Part shown: positions 25,301-37,800 of the stretch, piece by piece
Layout: every line of letters starts with the position of its first letter
Numbering within the stretch: position 1 is the stretch's first letter
NCBI GenBank assembly: GCA_019095985.1
Contig: CM032660.1
Location: forward strand, 11,676,941 to 11,740,940
From: Streblospio benedicti
Taxonomy: Eukaryota > Annelida > Polychaeta > Spionida > Spionidae
Direction: 5' to 3'
DNA: 64,000 bases
Translations under genes and position numbers: made by a program
Notes under the pieces: generated by a model
Database searches by the model: none
Told to the model about the DNA's origin: nothing
What the model saw: the letters and a program-made list of their open reading frames with translations, nothing else

Positions 25301-25870
25301 CCTCAAATTGAATCTGAAACCGAAGTTAGCCAGTTCATTATTGTTTTCATTATTCATGTTGATGTTTAGTGGCAGTACTGTTTGCAGGTGGACTGCGTTA
25401 ATGGTTTTACAGTCAAGGAATTTCTATCTTCTCACAATCATCCAATTTTTAATTGTTAAAAAATAAAAATAAACACAATCAAATTTTTTAATAATTTTAT
25501 TTCATACAATTTATTTGATGCATTCATAGCCCGGCTGTAAATAAAAATCCTTAATTTCGGACCTAGTTATGAATAAATTCAAATTCAGTAATAATTGGCA
25601 ACGAATCTGTGAACATGTTTTATTCAAGGATCCCTCTTATCTCTTAGGGGACCAAAACTACTATCCCGACATCAATTTTATTCCTCTACCTTCTGGCCTA
25701 TAATTTAAAAACAAAATCATCAATGATGTAGACTAAAATGCCACACATGTACAAAAAGTGTTGTGCTTCCAGGAAGTTTGAGGCAAGTCTAAGAGCCATT
25801 AGCATACTTGGGATAGCGACGGCCCTACACTGGCCTATAAATCACTAGTATTCAAAATCGATGCCCTAAT
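22310..25870. other. Gene-poor AT-rich interval
   Basis: Similarity to the upstream region of copy A ends at about 22305. No exon with recognisable protein similarity was found here. Apart from the tandem repeat at 23.4-23.85 kb, only homopolymer runs and short AT repeats are visible. Confidence 0.5.
23420..23850. repeat. Three degenerate ~150-bp tandem units
   Basis: The blocks CAAAAGTAGGCCAAAG (23427 and 23574) and CAAAAGTAAGTCAAAG (23730) each precede a block like ATCAGCTCTGGAGAGTAGTA and then AAGTTTGGTGACC. Spacing is 147-156 bases. The divergence suggests an old minisatellite-like array. Confidence 0.75.
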
Positions 25871-25873
25871 TAC

Positions 25874-27859
25874 TTTTCCTCGATTCGAAATGGTAAGCTC
25901 CCGAAAATTGCTTTTCTTTTCCCACTTAAAAGGCATACATTTCTAATTTGATATGCCTATCAGGTGACATAATATGTTGGCCTTCTGTACGAAAAGTTGG
26001 ACCATTTAACATTGTCTAGTATTTGATAACACTTAGCTACAAATGTGCTGGTCAATGAAAATTTTAATCTAACTGACATTTTGACTATGCTTTTTACATG
26101 CTGTGTCATCAACAGTCAATCCAATGATCACTGCTATCATTCCTAGTTAAAGCTGTATATAGTATAACTACATCCTAAAAGTGATTATAGTTATTCAAAG
26201 TGTTGATACTGTGTAAAATGCGATTTTCTTTGGTATAAGAAATATTGGTAAGTAGTAGGGATGGTATAAGCATTAGTTGGAAGACCTGAAATGTCTGTTA
26301 ACACAATTGAATTTTTTTTTCAGATCTTCGAAACTTACAAAGAATATGTATTAACACATTTAGATTGCAATTACAGACGTGATTGCATTATAATCATAAT
26401 ATATTTTTTACTGTTGAGGGCAAATAGAGATAAATTATTGATTAAACAAGACAACTTTATTTTAAAGACGCTCAGTATATATTTAAGCCCTCATATAGTT
26501 TAGGGAATACTTCAACATAATCTTTTCAAGGTCTGTAATGAATTAATAAAAAACAAACTTTTATATCAAATCTAATATTTGTTAAAAGTATTTACAAGTT
26601 AACAAGGTTAGGCAACAATAGCTGGTTTTGGTGTATCAATATATATATATTTATATTTAATGAAAGGTCAATATATATATAACCCTAGCTGAAAGTTATA
26701 CATCAATGAACAATTATTAGACATGCTAGCATAAATGTAACAACTTCTGATGCTTTTTGCCGCTGTAATTGATAAGCTGAGTTCAAGAGCTGTGTCAGAA
26801 TCTCGATTATCTCTTTCAAATGGAAGCGAGTCATTACTCCTGCCTCATCAGTTCTGATGTTGATGTATTTGATGCATTCTCTGCTCTTAAGTAAGGATCG
26901 GACTGGTTATTACCTATTCTGCCTGAATGATTTGCTTTCACTGAGGGAAACTCACCAATAAATGTTACCGCACTAGTGACTTCTTTGATCATTGACCTTA
27001 TCTTCTTTGCACCTTCAGACAATCTACTTGGTTTCCTGGGGACTCGTGCCATGTAGATATTTGATGTCTCCTCTTCTATTGTATTCCACATATCTAAATG
27101 ATCGGGAACAGTAAACACTGTCATAGACACTTCATTCCAAGTCATATAGAGATTGCTGTTCTTGTCCGGATTCAGAGCATGAATCTGAGCTACATTTTGG
27201 CATACATGCCTCACAGGCACATCATAGAAGACAGGCGTAGTGTACTTGTACACCGGTTTGGGGCATTTGATTTCTGTACCATACACAATGTCACCATCCT
27301 TGGTTCTTAAGGATCCATCGGGTGAAACTTCAATGGCCTTTTCCTTTTGAGATGATTCCGGACTTAATAAATGAGTGTTTTCGGAATATTTGTCATGAGG
27401 GACATTGGCAAAAAAAAACACCATTCTAAGGAATGTAGCTCTTTGCTAATACCCCACTAATGCATACACCATCTCAACTAACTACCCATCAGTCTTATAC
27501 CAATTAAGATTGTGGTTTATCGGTTATGTACATAGAGAATAGCTTTATGTGGCTGTCATATGAATAGATATGCAATACTAGATTTAACCGGAATCCAGAA
27601 AATGTTAATTGCAACACATCTGATCAAACAAAAAGGTAAAATTCATAGCCAAACTGTTTGATGGAGTAAAATTTCTCATGACTAGCCCATTGGTACTTAA
27701 GTGATCTCAAATACTAGAGACGTTTGGAAGGTCCAACTTTTCATGCAGACGCCTGACATATTATGTCACCTGATAGGCATATCAAATTGGAAATGTATGC
27801 CTTTGAAGTGGGAAAAGAAAAGCAATTTTCGGGAGCTTACCATTTCGAATCGAGGAAAA
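25874..27859. mobile_element. 2-kb element with ~160-bp inverted repeats and a nuclease ORF (ISL2EU-like?)
   Basis: The left end (25874-26036) starts TTTTCCTCGATTCGAAATGG and its reverse complement forms the right end (27697-27859), with about 90% match by eye including GGTAAGCTCCCGAAAATTGC. The YqaJ-like ORF at 26834-27424 lies between. ISL2EU elements (PHIS group of cut-and-paste DNA transposons) are known to encode a YqaJ nuclease beside a transposase. No transposase was seen here, so this would be a deletion derivative. Target-site duplication could not be defined. Confidence 0.55.
26834..27424 (-). CDS. YqaJ-like / PD-(D/E)XK nuclease fragment
   Basis: A 196-residue open frame. The motif SPDG (Asp36) followed 15 residues later by EIKCP (Glu51-Ile-Lys53) is the D...ExK catalytic core of lambda-exonuclease/YqaJ nucleases. 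VRHVCQNVAQIHAL fits the conserved Gln-containing helix, and NLYMTWNEVSMTVFTVPDHL the last strands. The usual N-terminal half of the domain is missing, and the start at 27424 next to a T-run may not be the true one; an upstream exon could exist. The C-terminal ~50 residues are Ser/Asn-rich and unconserved. It is most likely cargo of the inverted-repeat element around it. A host function is possible but unsupported. Confidence 0.6.
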   Translation of the reverse strand: MVFFFANVPHDKYSENTHLLSPESSQKEKAIEVSPDGSLRTKDGDIVYGTEIKCPKPVYKYTTPVFYDVPVRHVCQNVAQIHALNPDKNSNLYMTWNEVSMTVFTVPDHLDMWNTIEEETSNIYMARVPRKPSRLSEGAKKIRSMIKEVTSAVTFIGEFPSVKANHSGRIGNNQSDPYLRAENASNTSTSELMRQE

Positions 27860-27899
27860 TTCCTACTAACGACTGATTTGGTCCCCCCTACTAACGGCA

Positions 27900-28320
27900 C
27901 TTCCGTATGAAAGTGTCTTCAGGACGTGTAGTTTCTTTGGAATGTTTCTTAATAAAATTCTTTTTAAATGGAAGAACGACATCTACTTCTTGTACAGGTG
28001 CAGCAGTTACTGCGAATTCAAAAATGGTTGAAACAATTTCTTCAAGGACAAAATAATGTTGTCTTGAAAATTACAAATGCCAAACAGAACACATTTTTCA
28101 GAGGAATATGTTATAGCTACATGCATAATAGCTTCTGTTAACACAAAAAGGATTTTAAATGCCAATATTTGAATTAATTTCATATTGAAAAAAATTACAG
28201 ATAGAAAATAACTTGGTAGCTTTTACATACCAAGGTCAAAATAAAAATGCAATTAATAAACAACACAAATAACTGTAACAATTTCAAATTATGGTAATAA
28301 TTAAAAATTAATTGTATATG
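27900..28320. other. No gene seen
   Basis: AT-rich spacer between the nuclease element and the hairpin-repeat array. Confidence 0.5.
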
Positions 28321-28321
28321 T

Positions 28322-28905
28322 CACCAACCATGATGGTTGGGGGCGTCATCGCCCAACAGCCAAATTATAGCTGTGATGTCAAAGGTACTTGCCTGGCAAA
28401 CTAACTATTGTGATAAGGAGCGTGTTGAGGGCCAGATGATATCAGGAAAGTATTATTGTGCTATCACCAACAAAAAGTTGGGGGCTCGTAGCAAGCCCAA
28501 CAACTTCGTAATGAAGTTGTGACAAAGTCACTTGCCTTCATTGTCGGCGCCACTTGTCATCTTTATCTTCATTACATTGTCTATTCTATGTAGTTACACA
28601 AAGGATCACCAACACAGCGGTTGGGGGCTCGCAGCAAGCCCAACAACTTCTGAGTGAAGTTGCGACACTGTCACTTGCCTTCCTTTTTTCAGTGCCATTG
28701 TTTCATCTTGGTCAAGTACAACACAATTATCTTTGGATCATTACAATCACCAACCGTAATTAGCAGACTGTGATGTCAGCACGCCAACACTTATCGTATT
28801 TTGCTAGAATCCTAAGCTTCAAAGCTAGTTATATTTGTCACCAATGTAAGCGCTGGGGGCGGTAGTCTGTGCCGCCCAACAGTCTGACGACTGTGACAGC
28901 AGTGA
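28322..28905. repeat. Array of ~142-bp units carrying two conserved hairpins
   Basis: Units start CACCAAC at 28322, 28465, 28607 and 28748 (truncated) and CACCAAT at 28839; spacings are 143, 142, 141 and 91. Each full unit has GTTGGGGGC...GCCCAAC, able to form a stem of 6 or more pairs, then a second stem between CA and GTGAC: ACAGC/GCTGT (28356-28374), ACAACTTC/GAAGTTGT (28500-28520), CAACTTC/GAAGTTG (28644-28662), ACAGTC/GACTGT (28879-28894). The paired bases differ between units but remain complementary. ACTTGCC follows at a fixed distance. The unit tails are unrelated AT-rich sequence. No known RNA family was recognised. Confidence 0.75.
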
Positions 28906-29330
28906 CTTGCCTGTAACTGTAACAGTCACCTCCCGTCCGCTACAAGTGCATCATTGCCAGGGCAAAGGGAACCCACCGTTACAGCAGCAGCAGGATGGAA
29001 ACTATGGAAGGTCTTAGGCAATCAATAGTGCGATAGCAATATCTTTAGTGACATGATTACTGACTTTATTCAATAGAATAGAGCTCAATCTAGATGAGAG
29101 TCCATAGGACTCGTTATTTTTCTATGGGATGCAATCTTAGCTAGGAATATAGGTATATTTTTCAGGATATCTGTCCTGTCATTTTCCTCCTAGTCGTGGC
29201 CTTGCTATTCGCAGTAATGGAAGCACACTAAACTAGACTAGTTCATATATCGCTTGATACAGGGTTCTAGTTCCAGCATGCAGATGATATGTTTGGCATG
29301 GAAGTAGTGTGTGGGCACCCCTGATGTGTA

Positions 29331-29400
29331 CGTTGTAGTGTTGGGGGCAGAGTGAGGAGCCCGAACCGAGCCGCCAACAGCCCCAGCGTCTCTCACACAA
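29331..29400. repeat. Diverged outlier of the hairpin unit
   Basis: Contains GTGTTGGGGGCAGAG then GAGCCCGAA and CCAACAGCCCC, matching the core of the 28.3-kb units in order but with mispairs. Confidence 0.45.
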
Positions 29401-29414
29401 CACACTGCCAATTA

Positions 29415-29615
29415 CTGTAAAACTAGAAACGTTTGCGCACGATTTAATTTACCAATTTCGTGGGTAGGCGCAAAAACGCAAACTTAAATAGTCAGCAAAC
29501 ATTAATTGCCTATGTAAAGTAAATCCAAGATGGACCAAAATCACAAAATTTAAGAAAATAATTTATAGATGAAAATCGCAAAATTTAATAGCCACAAAAT
29601 ATTCTAGTTTTACAG
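29415..29615. mobile_element. TA-flanked MITE with CTGTAAAACTAGAA ends
   Basis: A 201-bp element between TA dinucleotides. The left end CTGTAAAACTAGAA is inverted at the right end, TTCTAGTTTTACAG. The body TTGCGCACGATTTAATTTAC recurs at 42.77 kb together with 100 bases of right flank, so the pair spread as a larger unit. Mariner-like by its target site. Confidence 0.65.
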
Positions 29616-29715
29616 TATTTTTGCGCACATTTCACCAACATGAACCTTCATAGGCAGATTCAAAGTACTTTTTCCACCAAAATACTTCATTTTCATAGGG
29701 TTTTTGGCACGTTCT

Positions 29716-31824
29716 CCATTAATCGAGCGTACGGAACCGGTGAAAACCATTAAGTGCGCCCAACCCCCTTTTCAAAAACTTGGATCCGCCTGTGACCTTC
29801 AATTACATTCTGTATTTTGCAAGGTTGTAACATGAACCACAACCTTGAACTAGCATTTGAATGTGTGGTGGTGATTTGCAGCTTTGTACACGAAAACTGT
29901 GATTCAGATTGGAAATGTAGAAAAACAAGCGAGGGCGATTGCCGCGTGAGAGGATTAGGGGCTCGGTTTTGACTGTGACCCGGTTCACTTGCCTGCTGGG
30001 ATCGCGGCCACCGTTGCTCCAAACAACAAGCTCATTCACTTCATGTATTCTTTATTTTACTATAAGACTTTTACATTACATAGCATTTAAAATGTGTCAC
30101 CAATGCTTAAAACCACAAGCGCAGCTTGTAACTTGTCGCTCAAACATCGAACTACGAGAAAGGTCTGTACAAGCATGTCGATGCTCAGGTTTGAATTGAT
30201 ATTTGGTCAATAATGGATTTCGTGACCTTCAGACAAAACATTTAAAGAAACTTGCTTTTAAATATTTTGTAATATTCTCTGTTTGCTCGCAGATAAATGT
30301 CCAAAAATTGAAACTTAAAAAAGTTAAAATATTATTTCAAATTTCGATGCATAAGCACAACAGTCAGAACTGCACAACGTCTCTGTACTTATTGTACAGA
30401 AGCTCTAACAAGGATGTTCTTGCATCGAAAATTTGAATGGACATTAAAACCTTTTTATAAGTTTCATTTTTTGCACATTTACCGGCGAACAAACGGAATA
30501 TCCCAAAATTGTTAACCCATTTGGTGTTAACCTATTTGCCATTTACTTAATAAAAAGACCAATCGCGAATAAGCGAGCACAAAGTGCGCTTGTGGTGGAC
30601 ATTGGGGGCGCGGGGAGCCCAACAGCTGAGCTGTGACGTCCCACCTGACATTACTGCTGGCAGACAGTACAGTGTTTATACATCATCACACAAAGCCTCC
30701 TGTGATGATGGGCCCGTGTGATGCAGTTTACAGAAGAACGACGGCAATCTGCATATTCGCAACAAACTTGAATTCTTGTGATTTTTACAGACACATGCGC
30801 ATGTCAATTGAGGATGCATTTTGTTAAAGCTTTTGATACATTTTCCTTATTAGGCTATCATAAAATAAACTCTTGCAATCTTTTGATTTTACACCAGAAG
30901 AGCTCTCATTGTATTTCAATCGATTGACGACGTATTTTGTCTGATTGACTAAATGATTTGACAGCTATCGTTACGTTTTCCAACTTCAGTTGTTACTATA
31001 ATTCAGCCAAGAGACGGGTATAAATTTGAACAGTGTTGAAAATATGCAGATTTACCCTGGAGTGCAAGCGCTATGATGTGCCTTATTTCACTTTACATAT
31101 AGATTAGTTGTTGCATGTTATTACATACCATCAATACACAGATCAATGTCCACTGCGGCGGCCATAAAATCACCAACCTTGTCTAGTCCGTGGCGCTCGA
31201 CACGCACTGTGTTCTCACAGTATGACATAAGTCCACTTACCACACTCATCACCCGTTACATTGCCACAGCAGAAACATTACAAAACAATATCATCAAATT
31301 CAAAAAAAGGAGAAAAAAAACGGGAATAAATGAGTAAAAGTCATTAAATTGAAGAAAAAACATGAAAGAAATGATGCCATTGAGTGAGGCAGGATTGAAG
31401 CTGCGGCTGTTGCTCCGTCTTCACCAATGTTTTTCTCCAATCAGCATACGGCAGCCGCCACACAACCCAGGGCAACCCAGGGGCAACCCAGTACTGTATT
31501 GATGGGCTCATCGCTGATTTGGTTACGATTACAACTTATCTTCTAACATGGGTATAAGAATATTAAAAATCACGCATTAAGTCAAGGAGTTGCATTCAAA
31601 TTCATGAATGCAATTATAATTCAGAATTTAGCATTTTTACCCAATACAGATATTAAATAATAATTAAAAAAATGGGATCATTGTATTGGTATTTTCAAAA
31701 TAATTAAAAACATCACAAATTATAGGAATAATAATAAGTGTAGTCGCCTCTCTTCCTGAGACGATTCTCAATAGCAGTGAAAACTTTGCCTCAATCAACC
31801 TCTCATACTGTCTCTGTGCGGCGC
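29716..31824. other. Intergenic, no gene seen
   Basis: Apart from the hairpin-unit outlier near 30.6 kb, I see only AT-rich sequence and short open frames with no recognisable similarity. It lies downstream of the BuGZ gene. Confidence 0.45.
30595..30650. repeat. Isolated unit core of the hairpin repeat
   Basis: ATTGGGGGC...GCCCAACAGC, then GCTGTGACG: the second stem is ACAGC/GCTGT (30622-30634) with a TGA loop plus neighbours, again fully paired. It lies 1.7 kb from the main array. Confidence 0.5.
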
Positions 31825-34800
31825 CTAGTAGCGCCCACCCCCCATCATGGGGCCCGGCCGCATGCCGTAGCCGACCGGTGGCCCCCCGTAACTCATCCTG
31901 GGAGCCCCCATCCCCCCAGGACCCCCCATCGACGGCTGCACGCCTGAAAGCAGAAACAGCGCAGCAGTTAGGTACGTGGTCGTGACAATGTCAGCTGCTG
32001 ACAGCGGCGGAGTAACATTTGGTTTCATTGCTAAACAGTGGTAATGAGTATAAAAAAAAATATATAAAAATGCATTATAAATGATTGAACCTACATCTTT
32101 TTTTATTCACGATTTCATTAAACATTTTCAACCTTGCAGTCATCTTCAGACTATAATGCAAAATGGATAAACTTAAATTACAAAACTGTACGGTTTTCAA
32201 TATTACATAAATATAATACAGAACATGAATCAAAACAACACAAGCAATAAAAAAGTCTAGAGTGTAGAGTCTAATGCAAACACTATGACTCCAGGATTGC
32301 AAGTGTGTCAGTGACCCCCCCGCCCCTCATATTTCCTATTCTGCTTGTGGTGTCACTGACCGTATGACTGTGGCGGGCGGCTGAGGACGCTGCTGGGTGG
32401 CGGCTTGTGGCAGCCGCGGTATCGAGGCATCTCCGCGCGCTTCTCCTCCTGTAAGGTAAACACTCACCACTTACTCATGTTTAATAACAAATAACGAATC
32501 CCATGTTTAGTGCAAGATGTAATAGGTTTTTTTCTCCTGCCAAAAATAACAATTGGAAATCAACTTGCTTTAAAAGTAAATTTTCACCAGTTTTGATTTA
32601 TTTGAGTTTTGATTTTATTTATTTCGTTTATCGCAGGCATATTAATACTACAAAGTAAATAAAAGATTACAGATGGGTAAAAAATATAAATAGAAGTAAA
32701 ATTGAAGAGAGATATACAAATATAATAATGGGCTTTTTTTATCAGGAAGAAAGACACGTTTCAGTACGGTAAGATAAAACTCTCGGGATTACGTATTTAT
32801 TTAAAAAAATCAAAACATGTTCATACATTTCTCATCTTATTTATTTTTCATTGGCATGGTATGAAGAAATGTTTTAAGATTTTTATTACTTGTGAGAACA
32901 AACAATAAATAAGGGTCGTCACTGTAATTTCTGTTTACGCTCAATGTGATTTTGAACTTATTATCCTGTTTAAAATTAAATGCATGTTATGATGTATATC
33001 TGCTGTGAGATGGAGGATAAACACGCAGCGACTGAGTACATATATTGGTCGTTCACATATATTTCGGTATACAAGAAAAATGGAGTTTACACATTTCTGA
33101 AGCCTACCAGAGTAATAATGTATAGTTATCCAGAATCTATGTTTGTCAATCTATATATAGGTATGCAACATGAATCTTCGACCATTATGATACTTTTGTT
33201 ATTTCCATGTTTATTTTTACTACGGCAGTTTTCCTTGTAAATAATACCAGAAACAATAATACTCCAGTAAAACTAAATATCGAATTTATAATGTGCTGTA
33301 CCTTATTTAGGTATCTACGTTCGATTTTATGTGTTTGACGCACAATTCCATTGAAGAGCATAAGTTGTTTTGGTCTTGTGACGAGAAATTCATCTTGTGT
33401 TAAAACGTATTATTTTGTTCTCATTGCTTATTTAGGATTCAGTAAATTACATTTAGTCTTTTATCCTGTTTAAGGCATGGAATAATTGCGTATACTTGCC
33501 GGCAATTACATTTAAACTCTGGTTTGAAATGGATGAAAAATGAGTGCTTCCCAGCTAGTCTAAAAAACGTGTGTTCACGCAAATGTAAACAAAACATGCG
33601 TTTTTGATTTTCAAGAAAGAACTGCATTCAAATATGGTTTTAGCTTGCATTTAATTGTGAGCAAACCTTTGAAACGTAATTTGTAGGGACATATTAGGTT
33701 GTATAATATAGTTTAAGGAATTGGATATTGAATGTTGGATATGTAAAGCAAAAACGCAATATTTCTTGTATACCGGAATATATGTGGACGACCAGTACAT
33801 ACATTTACTTCAAAACACGACGATAAGTTCAAAATTACACGGAGATTTCCCTAGTGTTGCCTATCTTGTTGACAATGACTGACCAGAGAGATGTCCTCAT
33901 CTGGGTGGACGAGCTGGACACTCATCCCGGAGCTGGAGCTCTCGGGTTTCTTTATCTGGGGTGGGGCACTGTAAGACGCGGCGGCGGCCGAGTACGCTGG
34001 GAACGTTGGCTTGGATGCCGCCGGCGCCGCAGAGACAGAGGCTGCCGGCGCCGCGCTCGGTCGAGGCTAAAACACACGCACCAGAGATAACGCACCGAGC
34101 ACATGGATAACACATCCAACATATAATACAAGAAGACCATAAGGGTCCTAATATCGCTCACCTGCATGTGTAAATTTGGCTTTAAAATTAAGTGAGCAAC
34201 ACCAGCCACAGAGATATACATTCAATATAGAACAAATAACACCAAAGTTGGCAATCTTCCACAAGAAATGCGCAAGTTTCCGCCAGCGGAAGAAATTGCC
34301 AACCCTGAATAACACATTACTATACAATATGCATTACATTTTCAACGATATTATAAAGTCATCTATCAAATTAATATTATTTACAGATATGCAGTGCGAT
34401 TATGTACATATCCTTAGCTTGAAAATATACCTTCCTTTCTTCTATCAAAAACAGTTTTCAATGTATTTTGCAATACTGCGAGGAACATAAATTTCAGTTT
34501 ATCTATAGCAGGATGAAATCATTGCGGTGACTGCTCATACAAACCGTACAGTGACAAGAGAAAACAAATATTTGTTTGAGCGACAGTATTTTTAAAACAA
34601 GTACAGTATAGGTCCGAATATCCGTAAATCCGCTTTATCCGGACGTCAAATCTTGGCCCCATTCTTAAATTTACGGACTCTAACATCGTGCATGTCTGCT
34701 TGCCACTGTGTTAAAAAAAAATAAAAAAATCACATGCTTTACAAAGTTACCGCATTTAATAGGGCGCTAGCCTGTCACCCTCTTTCTATCGGTAATCTAA

Positions 34801-37800
34801 CTTAATTTATTGTTCCTTTTTCGGGTGATAAAGACTAGATCCTTATGTTATGATTAGGGCTCTGTAGAGCCGAAAAGCTAAATAAAACTTTTTTGACCAA
34901 TTTTTGACCAATTTTTGTGATTAGATATTGTAATAGCATAGACAGAACAACATAAAATACAAAAATAGACTAGATTGTCACACAGATCTTGACAAAGAAA
35001 TATGGTTTGAACTGGGCCAATATGTTGTTTTCCGGATAATGGATTGTTTGGATCGTAAAATAAATATCATACAGTACAACCTCGTTTAACCGAATATCAA
35101 TAAACCGAATTTTCCCATTAACCGGACGTTCTGTAATAGTCCCCTTTTTTCCGGACATATACGGAAGATCGAGCTTGGGATCGAACTATAAGCCTTTTCT
35201 TAATAGCGGGAGCGGACAAAGATGTCCGAACACAACGCACGCGGTATTGCAATAGCCTCCAACGAAAAGGCGCACTACTCCATTTAGACAGCACACACCA
35301 GAACACCACTGATTAATCGAGACTACCTCCGCACAACGCACGCGGTCTTCGTGGCCACAAAACCCTTACGCCGATCACGTTAGTATGGAAGCAACGAACT
35401 CGAGCTTTATTTAATATTATTGCAAACTATTGCTGTATGTCTTATGTACAGGCCATAAAATGATATTCAATCGAACTATCATCATAGGATTGTAGGTTTA
35501 CTGTATACAAATGTCATACCAAAGTTATGAATTATTTGTTCTGCAAAGGTATTTCTTGAATGTCTCTTATTATCGTTCATAGTCACTCGTGGTCATTCTT
35601 ACATTCGCCGATCCCCGCCCCCTCAATCATCCGGATATATCGATTTTCCGAACGTCTATCCACATTCCCAACATGTCCGGTTAAACAAGGTTGTACTGTA
35701 TTTGTAATCTAGACCTTTTTCTCGTTAAATACATATGATTGATTGATTTATTTATTATAGTGACATTGTATACATTACATTTACATAGTAATTTTTTAAA
35801 TACAAATTATACCCAGCCCTATCTAGGGGCTTATAAGTCACCTTAAATAAATTATATAAATTAAATTTATATACATTATGAATATAAAATATATGGCATA
35901 TGTATATTAAACTTCAAAATCCGATGAAAAATAAGATATTAATTACTTTAAAAGCGTTAAATATTCAAAAAGATCGCGGTCATGCATGTTTAGAAGCACG
36001 TGGTCGCTAATGTCAGCCTTTGAAAATAATAACATGCTTGTAAACCTTAAAAAATATTGGTTTTAGACGTTAATGTGTGTCGATTGTTGCAATAATCTTA
36101 ATAAATGTACAATGGACATTGATTATAAGTGGAAGGTAATGTTACTTGTCACTTGGAAGTCCTGAAATATGCCAAAAACATTCGATTCGTGATTGTTCGA
36201 TACTTGTATTATCGCCCATGTCGTGGTCTATCTGAATAGTCTTTGGTCACCACTGTGATATCCGGACGCCCGCCTATCCGGACACCTCATCAACGTCCTG
36301 AGGGGTCCGGATAAGCGGACATGTGCTGTAAAAACATCAACTTTACTACCAACTTTCTTGTCTTTTTTACTAATACTATGAATGGTAAATGGAACAGTAT
36401 TCTACACCTCGCTATATATACATTGAGAATTCACTATTTTCCGTGATTCAAATGTGATGTCTGTTTTTCTCTTCCTTGTAACTAGTCTACTTACGGGTGT
36501 GGGTGCTGAGTTGACGGCTGCTGGGAAGAGCGGTTTTTGGCAACAGCGGTGCTGCCGACGTGGCGGCAGGCGGTGGACATGGGGGGCGGGCGCGGGGGGC
36601 CCATCGGGGGCCCGCCCGGACCCATCATGCCCGGGTACGGACCCATGGGGCCCATCGGCGGCCCCGGACCCATCCGTCTACAGGCAGTATTAGTATAGTA
36701 TCATTATGCGTGGCTATATTTTCACATTTATTCCTCAGTTATGTCATGTCTGTATGAATGATTGGTCTACATCAACAGTGTATCTGAACGTAGACCTGTA
36801 AGATTCTTGTATCTGTACATAATCAGTTGCAATAGAAACTACTCTAGACAGAAATCTCTTTATCATTGTACTTGATTTGAAATTTTTTAACAAAACACTT
36901 TAAATATTTCAGATAAATAATCTTTTAACCTCTTTAGTGCCGTGGGCTCCTGTAGTAGCCCTGTTTCAGATGAAAAAGAAACAGTTTGATTTTGTCTGCC
37001 ATATGCGTATGTAAATACTCGTGGTACTAGTCTCAAATTCTGGTGTTTCAACAACAACTTTACCTTGACATTTCGATGTATTTTTAGAAGGAAATAAGCA
37101 GCATAGTATTAACATTTTAATTCTACTTGTGAGAGCGAATATTTACCCACCCAACACGCATTCTCTGCTTCAAATTTGCATACTCTTGTTTGCGTTTGGT
37201 TTTGCACAGAAAAGTCCCTCGGATTATCGCCGTTTTTCACATATAAATAGGGGGGTCATGCTTCTCGGGTTTTAGATTAGCGATAACTAAAACGCCGTAC
37301 CTTGACATTTCGATGAAAATTTTGTGGAAGTGAAGAAGGGTTTTTTGAACATGTTTATTTACAATAGATCTTACTGCAAATTTTATTTTTACGCTTTAGT
37401 ACCGGGAAAACAATTATTTTCATAGTAGTAATATTATGTGGTATTTGTTTGGAGCATAATAATTTTATTTAAATAACACAAGAACTGGGTGTGCAGTGCT
37501 CTATGTGTTGACGTTTTGCGTATGCCGATGTGAAAGTGTTAATAAGACATAGCTGCTGATTAGGACTGCAACGATACACCGATGCATCGCTGAATCACGA
37601 TTTATTTACTCACGATTAAAGTATCGATATGATAGTCTATATCGCGATACTTTCACGATATAACTGTTAAATGAATTTATATGCAAAATATTGCATAATT
37701 CAAGGTAAATCTTTGTCTTTTCCCATGAGTATGGGCGCCGCCATCTTTGCTGTATTGCGAACGGCGTTACTAACAAAATGTTGTCAATTGAATGGCGAAC

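Larger units (their letters stand above)
34604..36328. mobile_element. Tigger/pogo-like element, non-coding, with another nested inside
   Basis: TA-flanked (34602-34603 and 36329-36330). Left end CAGTATAGGTCCGAATATCC; right end, reverse-complemented, CAGCACATGTCCGCTTATCC. They share CAG, GTCCG and TATCC, with subterminal ATCCGGAC repeats. No transposase ORF. It sits in a BuGZ intron. Confidence 0.6.
32989..36621. repeat. Segment duplicated at 60436-64000
   Basis: It begins ATGATGTATATCTGCTG and is colinear with the right end of the window. It contains two BuGZ exons and nested Tigger-like elements. The copies differ mostly by one-base indels in homopolymers and GC-rich runs. Confidence 0.93.

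Noticed and set aside
28322-28905. CRISPR array
   Set aside because: Eukaryotic context, repeats too long and diverged, spacers not of uniform kind.
33854-34221. Open frames overlapping the Ala/Pro-rich BuGZ exon
   Set aside because: Shadows of exon 33884-34066 in other frames.
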